Below, piece after piece: positions 1-5,592 of a DNA stretch of 7,347 bases. This DNA comes from a bacterium (GTDB taxonomy: Bacteria; CG03). The stretch is taken from NCBI GenBank assembly GCA_013791675.1, contig VMTI01000063.1:1-7347 (forward strand), in the 5' to 3' direction. Below the pieces are notes generated by a model, which did no database searches, was not told where the DNA came from, and worked only from the letters and a program-made list of their open reading frames with translations. Each line of letters opens with the position of its first letter. The stretch's first letter is position 1. The translations under genes were made by a program, and so were the position numbers.

Positions 1-841
1 AAAAATTACTTTTGGCATTTTTGTCTTCGCTCTGGAATTCAATACCTGAAATACTTCCCAATTCTTCTCTATAAATCTGCGCATATTTTCGTTTTTGTTT
101 TAAAAAATTGTCTACATTCTCTAATTGCGCTAATCCCAAAGCCGCCTCTATGTTTGTCATTCTGTAATTAAATCCCATTTCAGAATGATAATATTCATCG
201 CTGTTTCTTGCCTGGTTTACAAGATATTTTATATGCACCGCTCTTTTATCATTATTAGTTGCAATCATTCCACCGCCACCGGTTGTAATTATTTTATTAC
301 CATTAAAACTAAAACATCCCATATCTCCAAAAGTGCCTGTTTGCCGTCCCTGGTAAATAGAACCCATACTTTCTGTCGCGTCTTCTATAACATAAAGATT
401 ATGTTCCTTTGCTATTTTCATTATCTCATCCATATTACAAGGATTTCCGTACAGATGAACTGGAATTATAGCTTTTGTTTTTTTAGTTATTGCCTTTTTA
501 ATTTCATTTGGACATATATTCCAAGTTTCCGGGTCTACATCCACAATTACCGGCGTTGCCCCGACATACAAAACAGGATTCACTGTGGCTACAAAAGTGA
601 GGGCTGGCACTATCACCTCATCTCCCTGTCCAATACCTAATTCATGCAACGTAATATGAATTGCCGCTGTGCCGCTTTGAGTCGAAACTGCATTTTTTGC
701 CCCCACATACTCGGCAAATTTTTGCTCAAACTCCGGCACAAAAGGACCAACAGTAGAAACATATCCGGCATCCATGGCCTGTATAATACGTTTTTTCTCT
801 CTTTCACCAATATTGGGAGCATCCAAAAATATTTTAGACAT
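1..841 (-). CDS. legC: LegC-like PLP-dependent sugar aminotransferase, C-terminus cut by window edge
   Basis: DegT/DnrJ/EryC1/StrS-family aminotransferase that would move an amino group, usually from glutamate, onto C4 of a nucleotide-linked 4-keto-6-deoxy-N-acetylhexosamine. I read 280 residues from the ATG at 841; the remaining roughly 100 lie left of the window. Seen: the substrate/PLP loop SGTAA near residues 56-60, the PLP-ring aspartate D154 in VIEDATES, the Schiff-base lysine K183 in SFNGNKIITTGGGGM, and YYHSEMGFNYRMTN near 217-230. The FNGNK and GFNYR wording matches the LegC aminotransferases of legionaminic-acid pathways better than ordinary perosamine synthases. The ATG overlaps the last 8 bases of the preceding dehydratase gene, which is the usual LegB partner, so the pair is probably translationally coupled. 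Family is firm; the exact sugar and nucleotide (GDP or UDP) are inferred. Confidence 0.85.
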   Translation of the reverse strand, partial: MSKIFLDAPNIGEREKKRIIQAMDAGYVSTVGPFVPEFEQKFAEYVGAKNAVSTQSGTAAIHITLHELGIGQGDEVIVPALTFVATVNPVLYVGATPVIVDVDPETWNICPNEIKKAITKKTKAIIPVHLYGNPCNMDEIMKIAKEHNLYVIEDATESMGSIYQGRQTGTFGDMGCFSFNGNKIITTGGGGMIATNNDKRAVHIKYLVNQARNSDEYYHSEMGFNYRMTNIEAALGLAQLENVDNFLKQKRKYAQIYREELGSISGIEFQSEDKNAKSNF

Positions 842-1811
842 TGTAAATATCCGGTTTATATATATCCATGTTCTTACCTAACCAATCGATTGTTTCTTTC
901 AAACCTTTTTCAAGAGAATAATCAGGTGCCCAATTCAAAAGCCGCTTGGCTTTTGAATTATCTGCAAAAAGCCTTTCTACTTCACTTTTAGCAGGTCTTA
1001 TCCTCTCAGCATCCGCAATAAATTCCACTTTTAATCCCATTATCTCAGCAATAGAATTAGCCAAATTACCAATCGAAATCTCAAAATTAGAGCCAAGATT
1101 TATAACCTGTCCGTTACTATTTATATTAGTTAATTCTCCTGCTTTTAAAAAACCAGCCACAGTATCTTTAACATATGTTAAATCACGCGTTGGATGAAGT
1201 GAGCCTAATTTAATCTTTTTTTTGCCGGCCAATAATTGTGTTATAATTGTCGGTATTACTGCACGCGCTGATTGTCGTGGTCCATACGTATTAAACGGAC
1301 GTATTACTACCACAGGCAAACCAAAAGAACGATGATATGTTAATGCCATGAAATCCGCGCCGGATTTTGAAGCGGCATACGGAGATTGTGGATTAGTTGG
1401 ATGCTCCTCCGAAATGGGAACTGACTGCGCAGTTCCGTATACTTCACTGGTAGAAGTATGCACAACCTTTTTTATTCCTAATTCTCTTGCTGACTGCAGA
1501 ACATTATAAGTCCCTTCCACATTTGTGCGAATATATGCTAGCGGTGATATATATGAATACGGTATTCCAATTAAAGCGGCAAGATGAAAGACAACTTCTT
1601 TTCCATTCATTGCATTAATGACACTATCATAATCTCGAATATCCCCTGCAACAACATTCATTTCTTTTACATATTTCGATTTTTCAAGCCAGCCCCAATC
1701 CCCCTTAGAATTATATCGTACAAACGCAGTTACCTCATGACCATGTTCTACCAAACTTTCAGCTAAATGCGAGCCAATAAAACCACCGGCGCCTGTGACT
1801 AATACTTTCAT
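834..1811 (-). CDS. legB: LegB-like nucleotide-N-acetylglucosamine 4,6-dehydratase (extended SDR)
   Basis: Cytoplasmic NAD-dependent epimerase/dehydratase-family enzyme of 325 residues, expected to turn a nucleotide-GlcNAc into its 4-keto-6-deoxy form for the aminotransferase that follows. Seen: Rossmann motif TGAGGFIG (G7, G10, G13), the TSTSEVYG segment at 119-126 carrying the dehydratase-type acid E123, Y145 and K149 of the YxxxK pair, and RPFNTYGPRQSARAVIPT near 171-188. The GPRQSARA run and the whole layout closely resemble Campylobacter jejuni LegB (Cj1319), known as a GDP-GlcNAc 4,6-dehydratase, as I remember that sequence. I chose the ATG at 1811 over an in-frame ATG at 1829: it has an AGAGG ribosome site at 1816-1820, begins directly at the Rossmann strand, and forms an ATGA overlap with the upstream aminotransferase. 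Substrate nucleotide is inferred. Confidence 0.88.
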   Translation of the reverse strand: MKVLVTGAGGFIGSHLAESLVEHGHEVTAFVRYNSKGDWGWLEKSKYVKEMNVVAGDIRDYDSVINAMNGKEVVFHLAALIGIPYSYISPLAYIRTNVEGTYNVLQSARELGIKKVVHTSTSEVYGTAQSVPISEEHPTNPQSPYAASKSGADFMALTYHRSFGLPVVVIRPFNTYGPRQSARAVIPTIITQLLAGKKKIKLGSLHPTRDLTYVKDTVAGFLKAGELTNINSNGQVINLGSNFEISIGNLANSIAEIMGLKVEFIADAERIRPAKSEVERLFADNSKAKRLLNWAPDYSLEKGLKETIDWLGKNMDIYKPDIYNV

Positions 1812-2911
1812 AATACCTCTTTTATACAACTCACGACTATATTTACATCCTCTTCAGTCAATGTCAACCCTGACGGTAAATATAAACCTTGCTTTGCTAT
1901 ATTTTCAGAAACCGGATAATGTTCATCATTAAATAGCCCCATATTATGAAACACCGGTTGTTCGTGCATTCCTAGAAAAAAAGGCCGCGTGTCCACGCCC
2001 TTTTCCTTTAGGGCTTTTGCAAATGTTACGGCATTATATCCCGTTTCTTCATCCAGAACTATTCCATACATCCAGTAAACATTCTTTGCCCAATCTTTTT
2101 CAATCGGCAATTGTAATCCTTTAACATCTTTTAGGTTTTCATTATACATACTGCCAATCCATATCTTTTTTTCAACAAGTTCATCAATTCTTTCAACTTG
2201 CGCCAATCCTATTGCCGCCTGAACATTTGTTAACCTGAAATTATTCCCTAATTCCGTATGATAAAAACGCGGGTCGTTTTTAAAACACAGATTTCTTATA
2301 GACCTTGCTTTTTCAGCATATTGCTCATTCTCTGTGAGAAGCATTCCGCCTTCACCCGTGGTTATTATTTTATTTGCGTAAAAACTGAAACAGCTTATAT
2401 CGCCAAAACCGCCGCATTTTTTACCTTTATATTCTGCTCCGTGGGCTTCTGCCGCATCTTCTATTATTTTGAGGTTGTATTTCTTCGCTACATTCATTAT
2501 CGGATCCATATCGCAGGGATGGCCATAGATATGAACAGGCATGATTGCTTTTGTCTTTTTTGTAATCTTCGCTTCTATTTGAGAGACATCCATTGTCCAT
2601 GTTTCCGGATCGCAATCAACAAGGACTGGAACGCATTTATTATAAACTATAGCAGTAGCGCAGGATATTATTGTGAATGTAGGCATAATTATTTCAGAAC
2701 CGGGTTCAAAGTCAAAGCATTGTACAGCTGCTTCAAGAGCCACAGTACCATTTGAAACAGCTATCCCATATTTTTTACCGCAATATTCTGCCCATTTAGC
2801 TTCAAACTGTTCAATATACTTACCCGCAGAAGAAATCCAGCCGGTTTTCAAGCAGTCGGTTACGTATTCCAGCTCTTTATTGCCAATTAAAGGCTCATTT
2901 ACCGGTATCAT
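1808..2911 (-). CDS. Perosamine-synthase-like PLP-dependent aminotransferase
   Basis: A second DegT/DnrJ/EryC1/StrS aminotransferase, complete at 367 residues. It resembles GDP-perosamine synthases (RfbE/Per), which aminate C4 of GDP-4-keto-6-deoxymannose. Seen: opening MIPVNEPLIGNKEL, GWISSAGKYIEQFE near 24-37, SNGTVAL at 53-59, PLP-ring aspartate D152 in IIEDAAEAHG, Schiff-base lysine K181 in FYANKIITTGEGGM, and a C-terminal GLYLPSGLTLTEEDV typical of the family. An in-frame ATG at 2947 would add 12 residues, but the ATG at 2911 has an excellent AAGGAG at 2918-2923 with a 6-base gap and starts at the conserved IPV strand. Its start overlaps the cupin gene by 17 bases and its stop shares ATGA with legB. 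No GDP-mannose dehydratase is visible here, so the substrate could instead be the LegB product or one made elsewhere. Confidence 0.85.
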   Translation of the reverse strand: MIPVNEPLIGNKELEYVTDCLKTGWISSAGKYIEQFEAKWAEYCGKKYGIAVSNGTVALEAAVQCFDFEPGSEIIMPTFTIISCATAIVYNKCVPVLVDCDPETWTMDVSQIEAKITKKTKAIMPVHIYGHPCDMDPIMNVAKKYNLKIIEDAAEAHGAEYKGKKCGGFGDISCFSFYANKIITTGEGGMLLTENEQYAEKARSIRNLCFKNDPRFYHTELGNNFRLTNVQAAIGLAQVERIDELVEKKIWIGSMYNENLKDVKGLQLPIEKDWAKNVYWMYGIVLDEETGYNAVTFAKALKEKGVDTRPFFLGMHEQPVFHNMGLFNDEHYPVSENIAKQGLYLPSGLTLTEEDVNIVVSCIKEVL

Positions 2912-3335
2912 TTTCAACTCCTTCAAAACATTCTTTATCGCTGTCATGTCCAGAATAAGGACCCTGTTTCACTTCAATCATTTCACTATCCTTCAGCATT
3001 TTAAAGCCATGCCCGCCGCTGCAAAGAAAAGCAATGTCGCCTTTATTTACTATTCGGGAAGTTAGAAATTCTTGCTTTTCAGAATAAAAATTTATTTTAA
3101 CTTTGCCGTTTTTGATAAAAAGAACTTCCTGCGTTAAAACAATTTTTCTATGAACTTCTTTGTGACAATGCGCTTTAATTACACCGTTTTTCCCATATTT
3201 TATATAACCCAACTGCTGTGAAAATTCCGGTTGCCCAAAAAAAGTGGACTTGTCTGCAGAAAAATTTGAACGTAAAATTATGGCTAACAATTTACTTTTA
3301 TGCTTTATTTCTTCAAAGTTTTTTTGTTTTTTCAT
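2895..3335 (-). CDS. Small single-domain cupin of a surface-polysaccharide locus
   Basis: A 146-residue cupin-fold protein with no signal peptide or membrane segment. Seen: cupin motif 1 as G51..H56-C-H58...E70......G77 and motif 2 around G99DIAFLCSGGHGF with H109, giving the usual metal set H56, H58, E70, H109. The C-terminal EVKQGPYSGHDSDKECF (about 121-137) is a signature I associate with small cupins inside LPS and capsule clusters whose role is undefined. It lacks the HAHK motif of FdtA/QdtA 3,4-ketoisomerases, so isomerase activity cannot be assumed, although a sugar-nucleotide substrate fits its place between a methyltransferase and an aminotransferase. Its ATG is 7 bases after the methyltransferase stop, with only a weak GGTG upstream, so translation may depend on the gene before it. 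Fold is solid, function unknown. Confidence 0.75.
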   Translation of the reverse strand: MKKQKNFEEIKHKSKLLAIILRSNFSADKSTFFGQPEFSQQLGYIKYGKNGVIKAHCHKEVHRKIVLTQEVLFIKNGKVKINFYSEKQEFLTSRIVNKGDIAFLCSGGHGFKMLKDSEMIEVKQGPYSGHDSDKECFEGVENDTGK

Positions 3336-3342
3336 AAACTAA

Positions 3343-4107
3343 TCACACCGCCTTTGCTATAACTGTCATATCCCAATCTTTTATGGTCAACTCTTTATTC
3401 ATTTTCATAAACGGACATAATTTAAGAACTTCAAAACCGGCAACATTCAGAAAATATTTAATTTCCTGTGGGAACATAAAACGCATTTTATGCGTTTCTT
3501 TTGTCTCATCGACAAGCTTATCTTTTTTTATTTTCCGGAGCTTAAACTGTATATCAACCGTATGCCTCATAGCATCCAATACCGGCGTAGTAAATCTTAC
3601 TATTTTTTCACCATCTGCCGATTTGATTTCTTTACTAACAGGCTTAGGTTTATCTGATAAAACTGCCGGACCGTACCAGCAATCAAATATAAAAAGACCG
3701 CCTTTGCTTAAATGCTCTCTAACTCTTTGGCACACGTCTGCAATCATATAATTTTCTGTTTGATAACCCATTACCGCAAACATAGAAATCACAGCATCAA
3801 ATTTTTTTCCAATATTTATTTCCGCAATATTTTTTTTGACAAAGTTAATTTTTAATTTTTTCTCCGCTGATTTCTTTTCGGCGATTTTCAGCATTTCAGA
3901 AGACAAATCCACCCCTGTGACTTTATACCCTCTTTCAGCAAGGATAATATCATGTCCTCCTGTTCCGCAACCTAAATCAAGTATCTTTTTTGCATTGCGC
4001 TTATATTTCAAAATAACGCTTTCTATAAAATCGCATTCCTTAACATATGCTTTTGTTTTATAAAGAGAATCGTATGCTTCCGCATACACATTTTCAAACA
4101 CTTTCAT
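3343..4107 (-). CDS. SAM-dependent methyltransferase, possibly an amino-sugar N-methyltransferase
   Basis: Class I Rossmann methyltransferase of 254 residues. Seen: SAM motif I ILDLGCGTGG (42-51), acidic ribose-binding D67 in VTGVDLS, and motif IV region KFDAVISMFAVMGY (102-115) followed by LSKGGLFIFDCWYGP (133-147). The SMF..xGY block followed by GG...(D/E).W..P recalls the DesVI/TylM1 family, which N,N-dimethylates dTDP-3-amino sugars, rather than O-methyltransferases such as TylF or MycE. As first gene of an operon with two sugar aminotransferases, an N-methyl amino sugar is a reasonable prediction but not proved. The ATG at 4107 is preceded by AAGGAG (4120-4125) at a rather long 12-base gap; no better in-frame start is visible. 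A generic or carbon-centre methyltransferase is the main alternative. Confidence 0.8.
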   Translation of the reverse strand: MKVFENVYAEAYDSLYKTKAYVKECDFIESVILKYKRNAKKILDLGCGTGGHDIILAERGYKVTGVDLSSEMLKIAEKKSAEKKLKINFVKKNIAEINIGKKFDAVISMFAVMGYQTENYMIADVCQRVREHLSKGGLFIFDCWYGPAVLSDKPKPVSKEIKSADGEKIVRFTTPVLDAMRHTVDIQFKLRKIKKDKLVDETKETHKMRFMFPQEIKYFLNVAGFEVLKLCPFMKMNKELTIKDWDMTVIAKAV

Positions 4108-4121
4108 AAATTTAATGCACT

Positions 4122-4168
4122 CCTTCTATCACATTCCCGCAAAATACTAAAACCTTCGCTCACCCCGC
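4122..4168 (-). repeat. Imperfect direct repeat in the leader of the sugar operon
   Basis: Read on the minus strand, the untranslated leader holds two related blocks: GCGGG-G-TGA-GC-GAAGG (4168-4153) and GCGGG-AATG-TGA-TA-GAAGG (4140-4122). The second block runs into the ribosome-binding AAGGAG of the methyltransferase gene. The blocks are G-rich in an otherwise AT-rich leader and have no obvious complementary partner in the leader, so I do not see a riboswitch-like fold. They could be a remnant of a dispersed repeat or binding sites for a regulator. Similarity is by eye. Confidence 0.4.
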
Positions 4169-4201
4169 ATCCTAAATAACCTATCTCTAAATTTCGGCTT
4201 T

Positions 4202-4230
4202 ATTATACAGTTTATTATCATATTTTTGAA
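4202..4230 (-). promoter_or_regulatory. Candidate sigma-70 promoter of the sugar operon
   Basis: Minus-strand TTCAAA (4230-4225), 17-base spacer, TATAAT (4207-4202). The -10 is perfect and the -35 matches 4 of 6. It sits across the 3' end of the MarR-like gene and would give a leader of roughly 88 bases before the methyltransferase ATG. The surrounding AT-rich sequence makes chance matches likely, so confidence is moderate. Confidence 0.45.
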
Positions 4231-4784
4231 GCTACTGCCATCAGTGGAAGTTTTTCACCTCCGGCAATCAAAACATCGTCGGAATCGATTTTTCCATTAG
4301 AGCAACTTCTACCCCTACACTTCCAACCCCCGACACTCATAATTTCGGCAGATTCAGTTCCCGTTCTTTTGTAAACAATATCTCCGTATTTCAGATTCTT
4401 TATGGCTATTTCGGCGAGATCTGAAAGCTCTCCCCTTCCGGCAACGGTGAAATTTCGTTCGCCGGCAAGATATTTGTTTCTGACCTCATTCTGTATATTT
4501 GCCTTTATACGGGAAAGCTCGCTTATTGTTTTCTGGGTATAATGATACGTCTTCTTCATTTTCTCGGTGAAGCCTTTGGGCGTCAGCAGATATTTCACTT
4601 TTCTTTTGTTCAGGCCGTGAGTTTTGATATAGCCCTGTTTGATGAGACGCCGCAGACAAAGATTTATCATACCCAGCGATATATTGAGCTTCCCGGCAAG
4701 CTTCCGCTGAGAATCAGATTCGCCGGACTCCACCGCCTGCAACAACCTGTACTCGTTATCAGTCATATTAATAGTATCGTTCAT
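4218..4784 (-). CDS. MarR-like winged-helix regulator, EPS-associated type, with an extra C-terminal domain
   Basis: Cytoplasmic DNA-binding protein of 188 residues. The N-terminal part (about 8-72) is a winged helix: SQRKLAGKLNISLGMINLCL is the helix-turn-helix, and IKTHGL...KYLLTPKG the wing, ending in the LLTPKG typical of EPS-associated MarR-family regulators. A helical stretch (73-103) follows, then a second domain (110-185) opening NFTVAGRGELSDLAEIAIKNL. That resembles the GAGE.aEia..L start of nucleotide-binding domains fused to similar regulators, but its glycine pattern is altered, so binding may be lost or changed. It also has C156 and C161. The gene has its own strong promoter and dyads (4779-4861) suggesting autoregulation. 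It sits immediately upstream of the sugar operon, its most likely target. The ATG at 4784 lacks a Shine-Dalgarno, consistent with near-leaderless initiation; M7 at 4766 is a weaker alternative start. Confidence 0.78.
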   Translation of the reverse strand: MNDTINMTDNEYRLLQAVESGESDSQRKLAGKLNISLGMINLCLRRLIKQGYIKTHGLNKRKVKYLLTPKGFTEKMKKTYHYTQKTISELSRIKANIQNEVRNKYLAGERNFTVAGRGELSDLAEIAIKNLKYGDIVYKRTGTESAEIMSVGGWKCRGRSCSNGKIDSDDVLIAGGEKLPLMAVASKI

Positions 4785-4793
4785 TCTTTGAAC
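4779..4793. promoter_or_regulatory. Candidate operator dyad 1 over the regulator start
   Basis: GTTCATTCTTTGAAC is a perfect 5-bp dyad (GTTCA/TGAAC) with a 5-base centre. It occupies the interval between the -10 box and the start codon of the MarR-like gene and includes the predicted transcription start. A near-identical dyad lies 68 bp upstream. A protein bound here would block initiation, so autorepression is the natural reading. Confidence 0.45.
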
Positions 4794-4821
4794 ATTGTAT
4801 CAAATCCGCTTATTCTGTCAA
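4794..4821 (-). promoter_or_regulatory. Strong sigma-70 promoter of the MarR-like regulator
   Basis: Minus-strand TTGACA (4821-4816), 16-base spacer, TACAAT (4799-4794). The -35 is consensus and the -10 matches 5 of 6. The expected transcription start is about 4787, only about 3 bases before the ATG at 4784, which predicts a near-leaderless mRNA. Confidence 0.75.
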
Positions 4822-4825
4822 GCGG
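4806..4825. promoter_or_regulatory. Inverted repeat overlapping the -35 box
   Basis: CCGCTT and AAGCGG form a perfect 6-bp dyad around an 8-base centre, and the right arm overlaps the -35 hexamer at 4816-4821. No T-run follows, so it is not a convincing terminator. It may be a second operator or a binding site for another regulator. Confidence 0.35.
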
Positions 4826-4846
4826 AAAAGGCTACCCTGAAATTTT

Positions 4847-4861
4847 GTCCATTCTTTGGGC
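4847..4861. promoter_or_regulatory. Candidate operator dyad 2 upstream of the regulator promoter
   Basis: GTCCATTCTTTGGGC shares the 9-base core CATTCTTTG with the dyad at 4779-4793 and keeps dyad symmetry with one mismatch (GTCCA/TGGGC). The two centres are 68 bp apart, about 6.5 helical turns, bracketing the promoter. It lies just downstream of the HEPN gene stop at 4876. Confidence 0.4.
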
Positions 4862-4875
4862 ATTACAAAAGGTTT

Positions 4876-5295
4876 TCAATTATCTTCGGATATTCTGTTG
4901 AAAATTTTCTCAATAGCCGAAAAAACTTTTTCATCTTTTACAAAACCGTAAATCGATTTGGCCGCTTCAAAATCATAAATATGAACAATCTGATTTCTTT
5001 TTTCCACCATATCTATAAAAACAGCTTCGTCCTCACTATCAATTAACCCCGCCTTAAACGCTTCTTTGAAACTTTGCAGGGGGGTCGGACACTCTACTCC
5101 CTCCAATCTCATTTTTTCCTTTAATGTTTTCCATAAGCTTTCAAAAGTGTATTCAAAGCGTTTTGTGGTTATTTCAATAATCAATTCTTCGCTCAAAAAA
5201 TTAAAAAGATGAGGTGTCTTTATAACCTCTCTGTATTTGTTAAACGCTTTTTTAAATCTTTCATAAGTTCGCTTGAATTTTTCATCCCGTGCCAT
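4876..5295 (-). CDS. HEPN-domain nucleotidyltransferase partner (HI0074 / HepT-like)
   Basis: All-helical protein of 139 residues in the HI0074 'nucleotidyltransferase substrate-binding' branch of HEPN proteins. Seen: KRFEYTFESLWKTLKEKM (45-62) and SFKEAFKAGLI (75-85), both aligning by eye with HI0074, and the HEPN motif R100-NQIV-H105-I-Y107, a complete RX4HXY. In characterised MntA/HepT pairs this motif carries an RNase toxin activity and its tyrosine is the site adenylylated by the nucleotidyltransferase; whether that holds here is inferred. The ATG at 5295 is well supported by AAGGAGG (5303-5309) at 7 bases. It begins 76 bases before the nucleotidyltransferase frame ends. A housekeeping role, as proposed for HI0073/HI0074, is the main alternative to toxin function. 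Confidence 0.85.
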   Translation of the reverse strand: MARDEKFKRTYERFKKAFNKYREVIKTPHLFNFLSEELIIEITTKRFEYTFESLWKTLKEKMRLEGVECPTPLQSFKEAFKAGLIDSEDEAVFIDMVEKRNQIVHIYDFEAAKSIYGFVKDEKVFSAIEKIFNRISEDN

Positions 5296-5573
5296 ACAAT
5301 TCCCTCCTTCAGAATATTTTCCAAAAGCTCTTTTGAAACAGAATCTGTTAAATTCACCAGGTCTATTTCTCTCAAAGTGTGGACACTTTTATTTAAAACC
5401 TCTTTAATTGCCGCTATTTCACCTGAAGTTATTTTCTTATCTCTGTACAAGGCGAGGTCTATATCCGATTCTCTGTCATTGTCCCCCTTTGCGAAAGAAC
5501 CGAAGACAAACAATAAATATTCATCGCCTATTGCTCTAATTAAAATTTCGTTTATCTCTCTTTTTATCTGCAT
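5220..5573 (-). CDS. Minimal nucleotidyltransferase (MNT; HI0073 / MntA-like)
   Basis: Small pol-beta-superfamily nucleotidyltransferase of 117 residues. Seen: G25-S26, ten residues, then D37-I-D39 in VFGSFAKGDNDRESDIDL, an exact GSX10DXD motif, with D71 in REIDLVNL as the likely third metal ligand. In MntA-type antitoxins this domain transfers AMP to the HEPN partner. The family normally ends near KEGIVWHG (89-96); here the frame runs 21 residues further (MKNSSEL to the stop), all encoded inside the out-of-frame start of the HEPN gene. The ATG at 5573 has no clear ribosome site but lies 19 bases after the coiled-coil stop, so it is probably translated from the same message. No other in-frame start fits better. 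Confidence 0.84.
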   Translation of the reverse strand: MQIKREINEILIRAIGDEYLLFVFGSFAKGDNDRESDIDLALYRDKKITSGEIAAIKEVLNKSVHTLREIDLVNLTDSVSKELLENILKEGIVWHGMKNSSELMKDLKKRLTNTERL

Positions 5574-5592
5574 TATAGGGTAAATGTGGAAA

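Noticed and set aside
185..991. Plus-strand open frames opposite the LegC gene
   Set aside because: They are antisense to a strong aminotransferase frame, have Cys/Phe/Ser-rich composition typical of reverse-complement shadows, and match no family.
2258..2755. A 165-residue plus-strand open frame
   Set aside because: It lies wholly inside the second aminotransferase gene on the other strand and shows no domain or ribosome site.
2895..3335. The cupin as an FdtA/QdtA-type sugar 3,4-ketoisomerase
   Set aside because: The characteristic HAHK region of that family is absent and the histidine spacing differs, so only the cupin fold is claimed.
4806..4825. The CCGCTT/AAGCGG dyad as a terminator for the HEPN gene
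   Set aside because: The stem is short with an 8-base loop and no T-run follows on the minus strand; it coincides with the -35 box instead.
5572..5577. TATAAT on the minus strand at the nucleotidyltransferase start
   Set aside because: It overlaps the ATG itself, so transcription would begin inside the gene, and no acceptable -35 lies 16-18 bases upstream.
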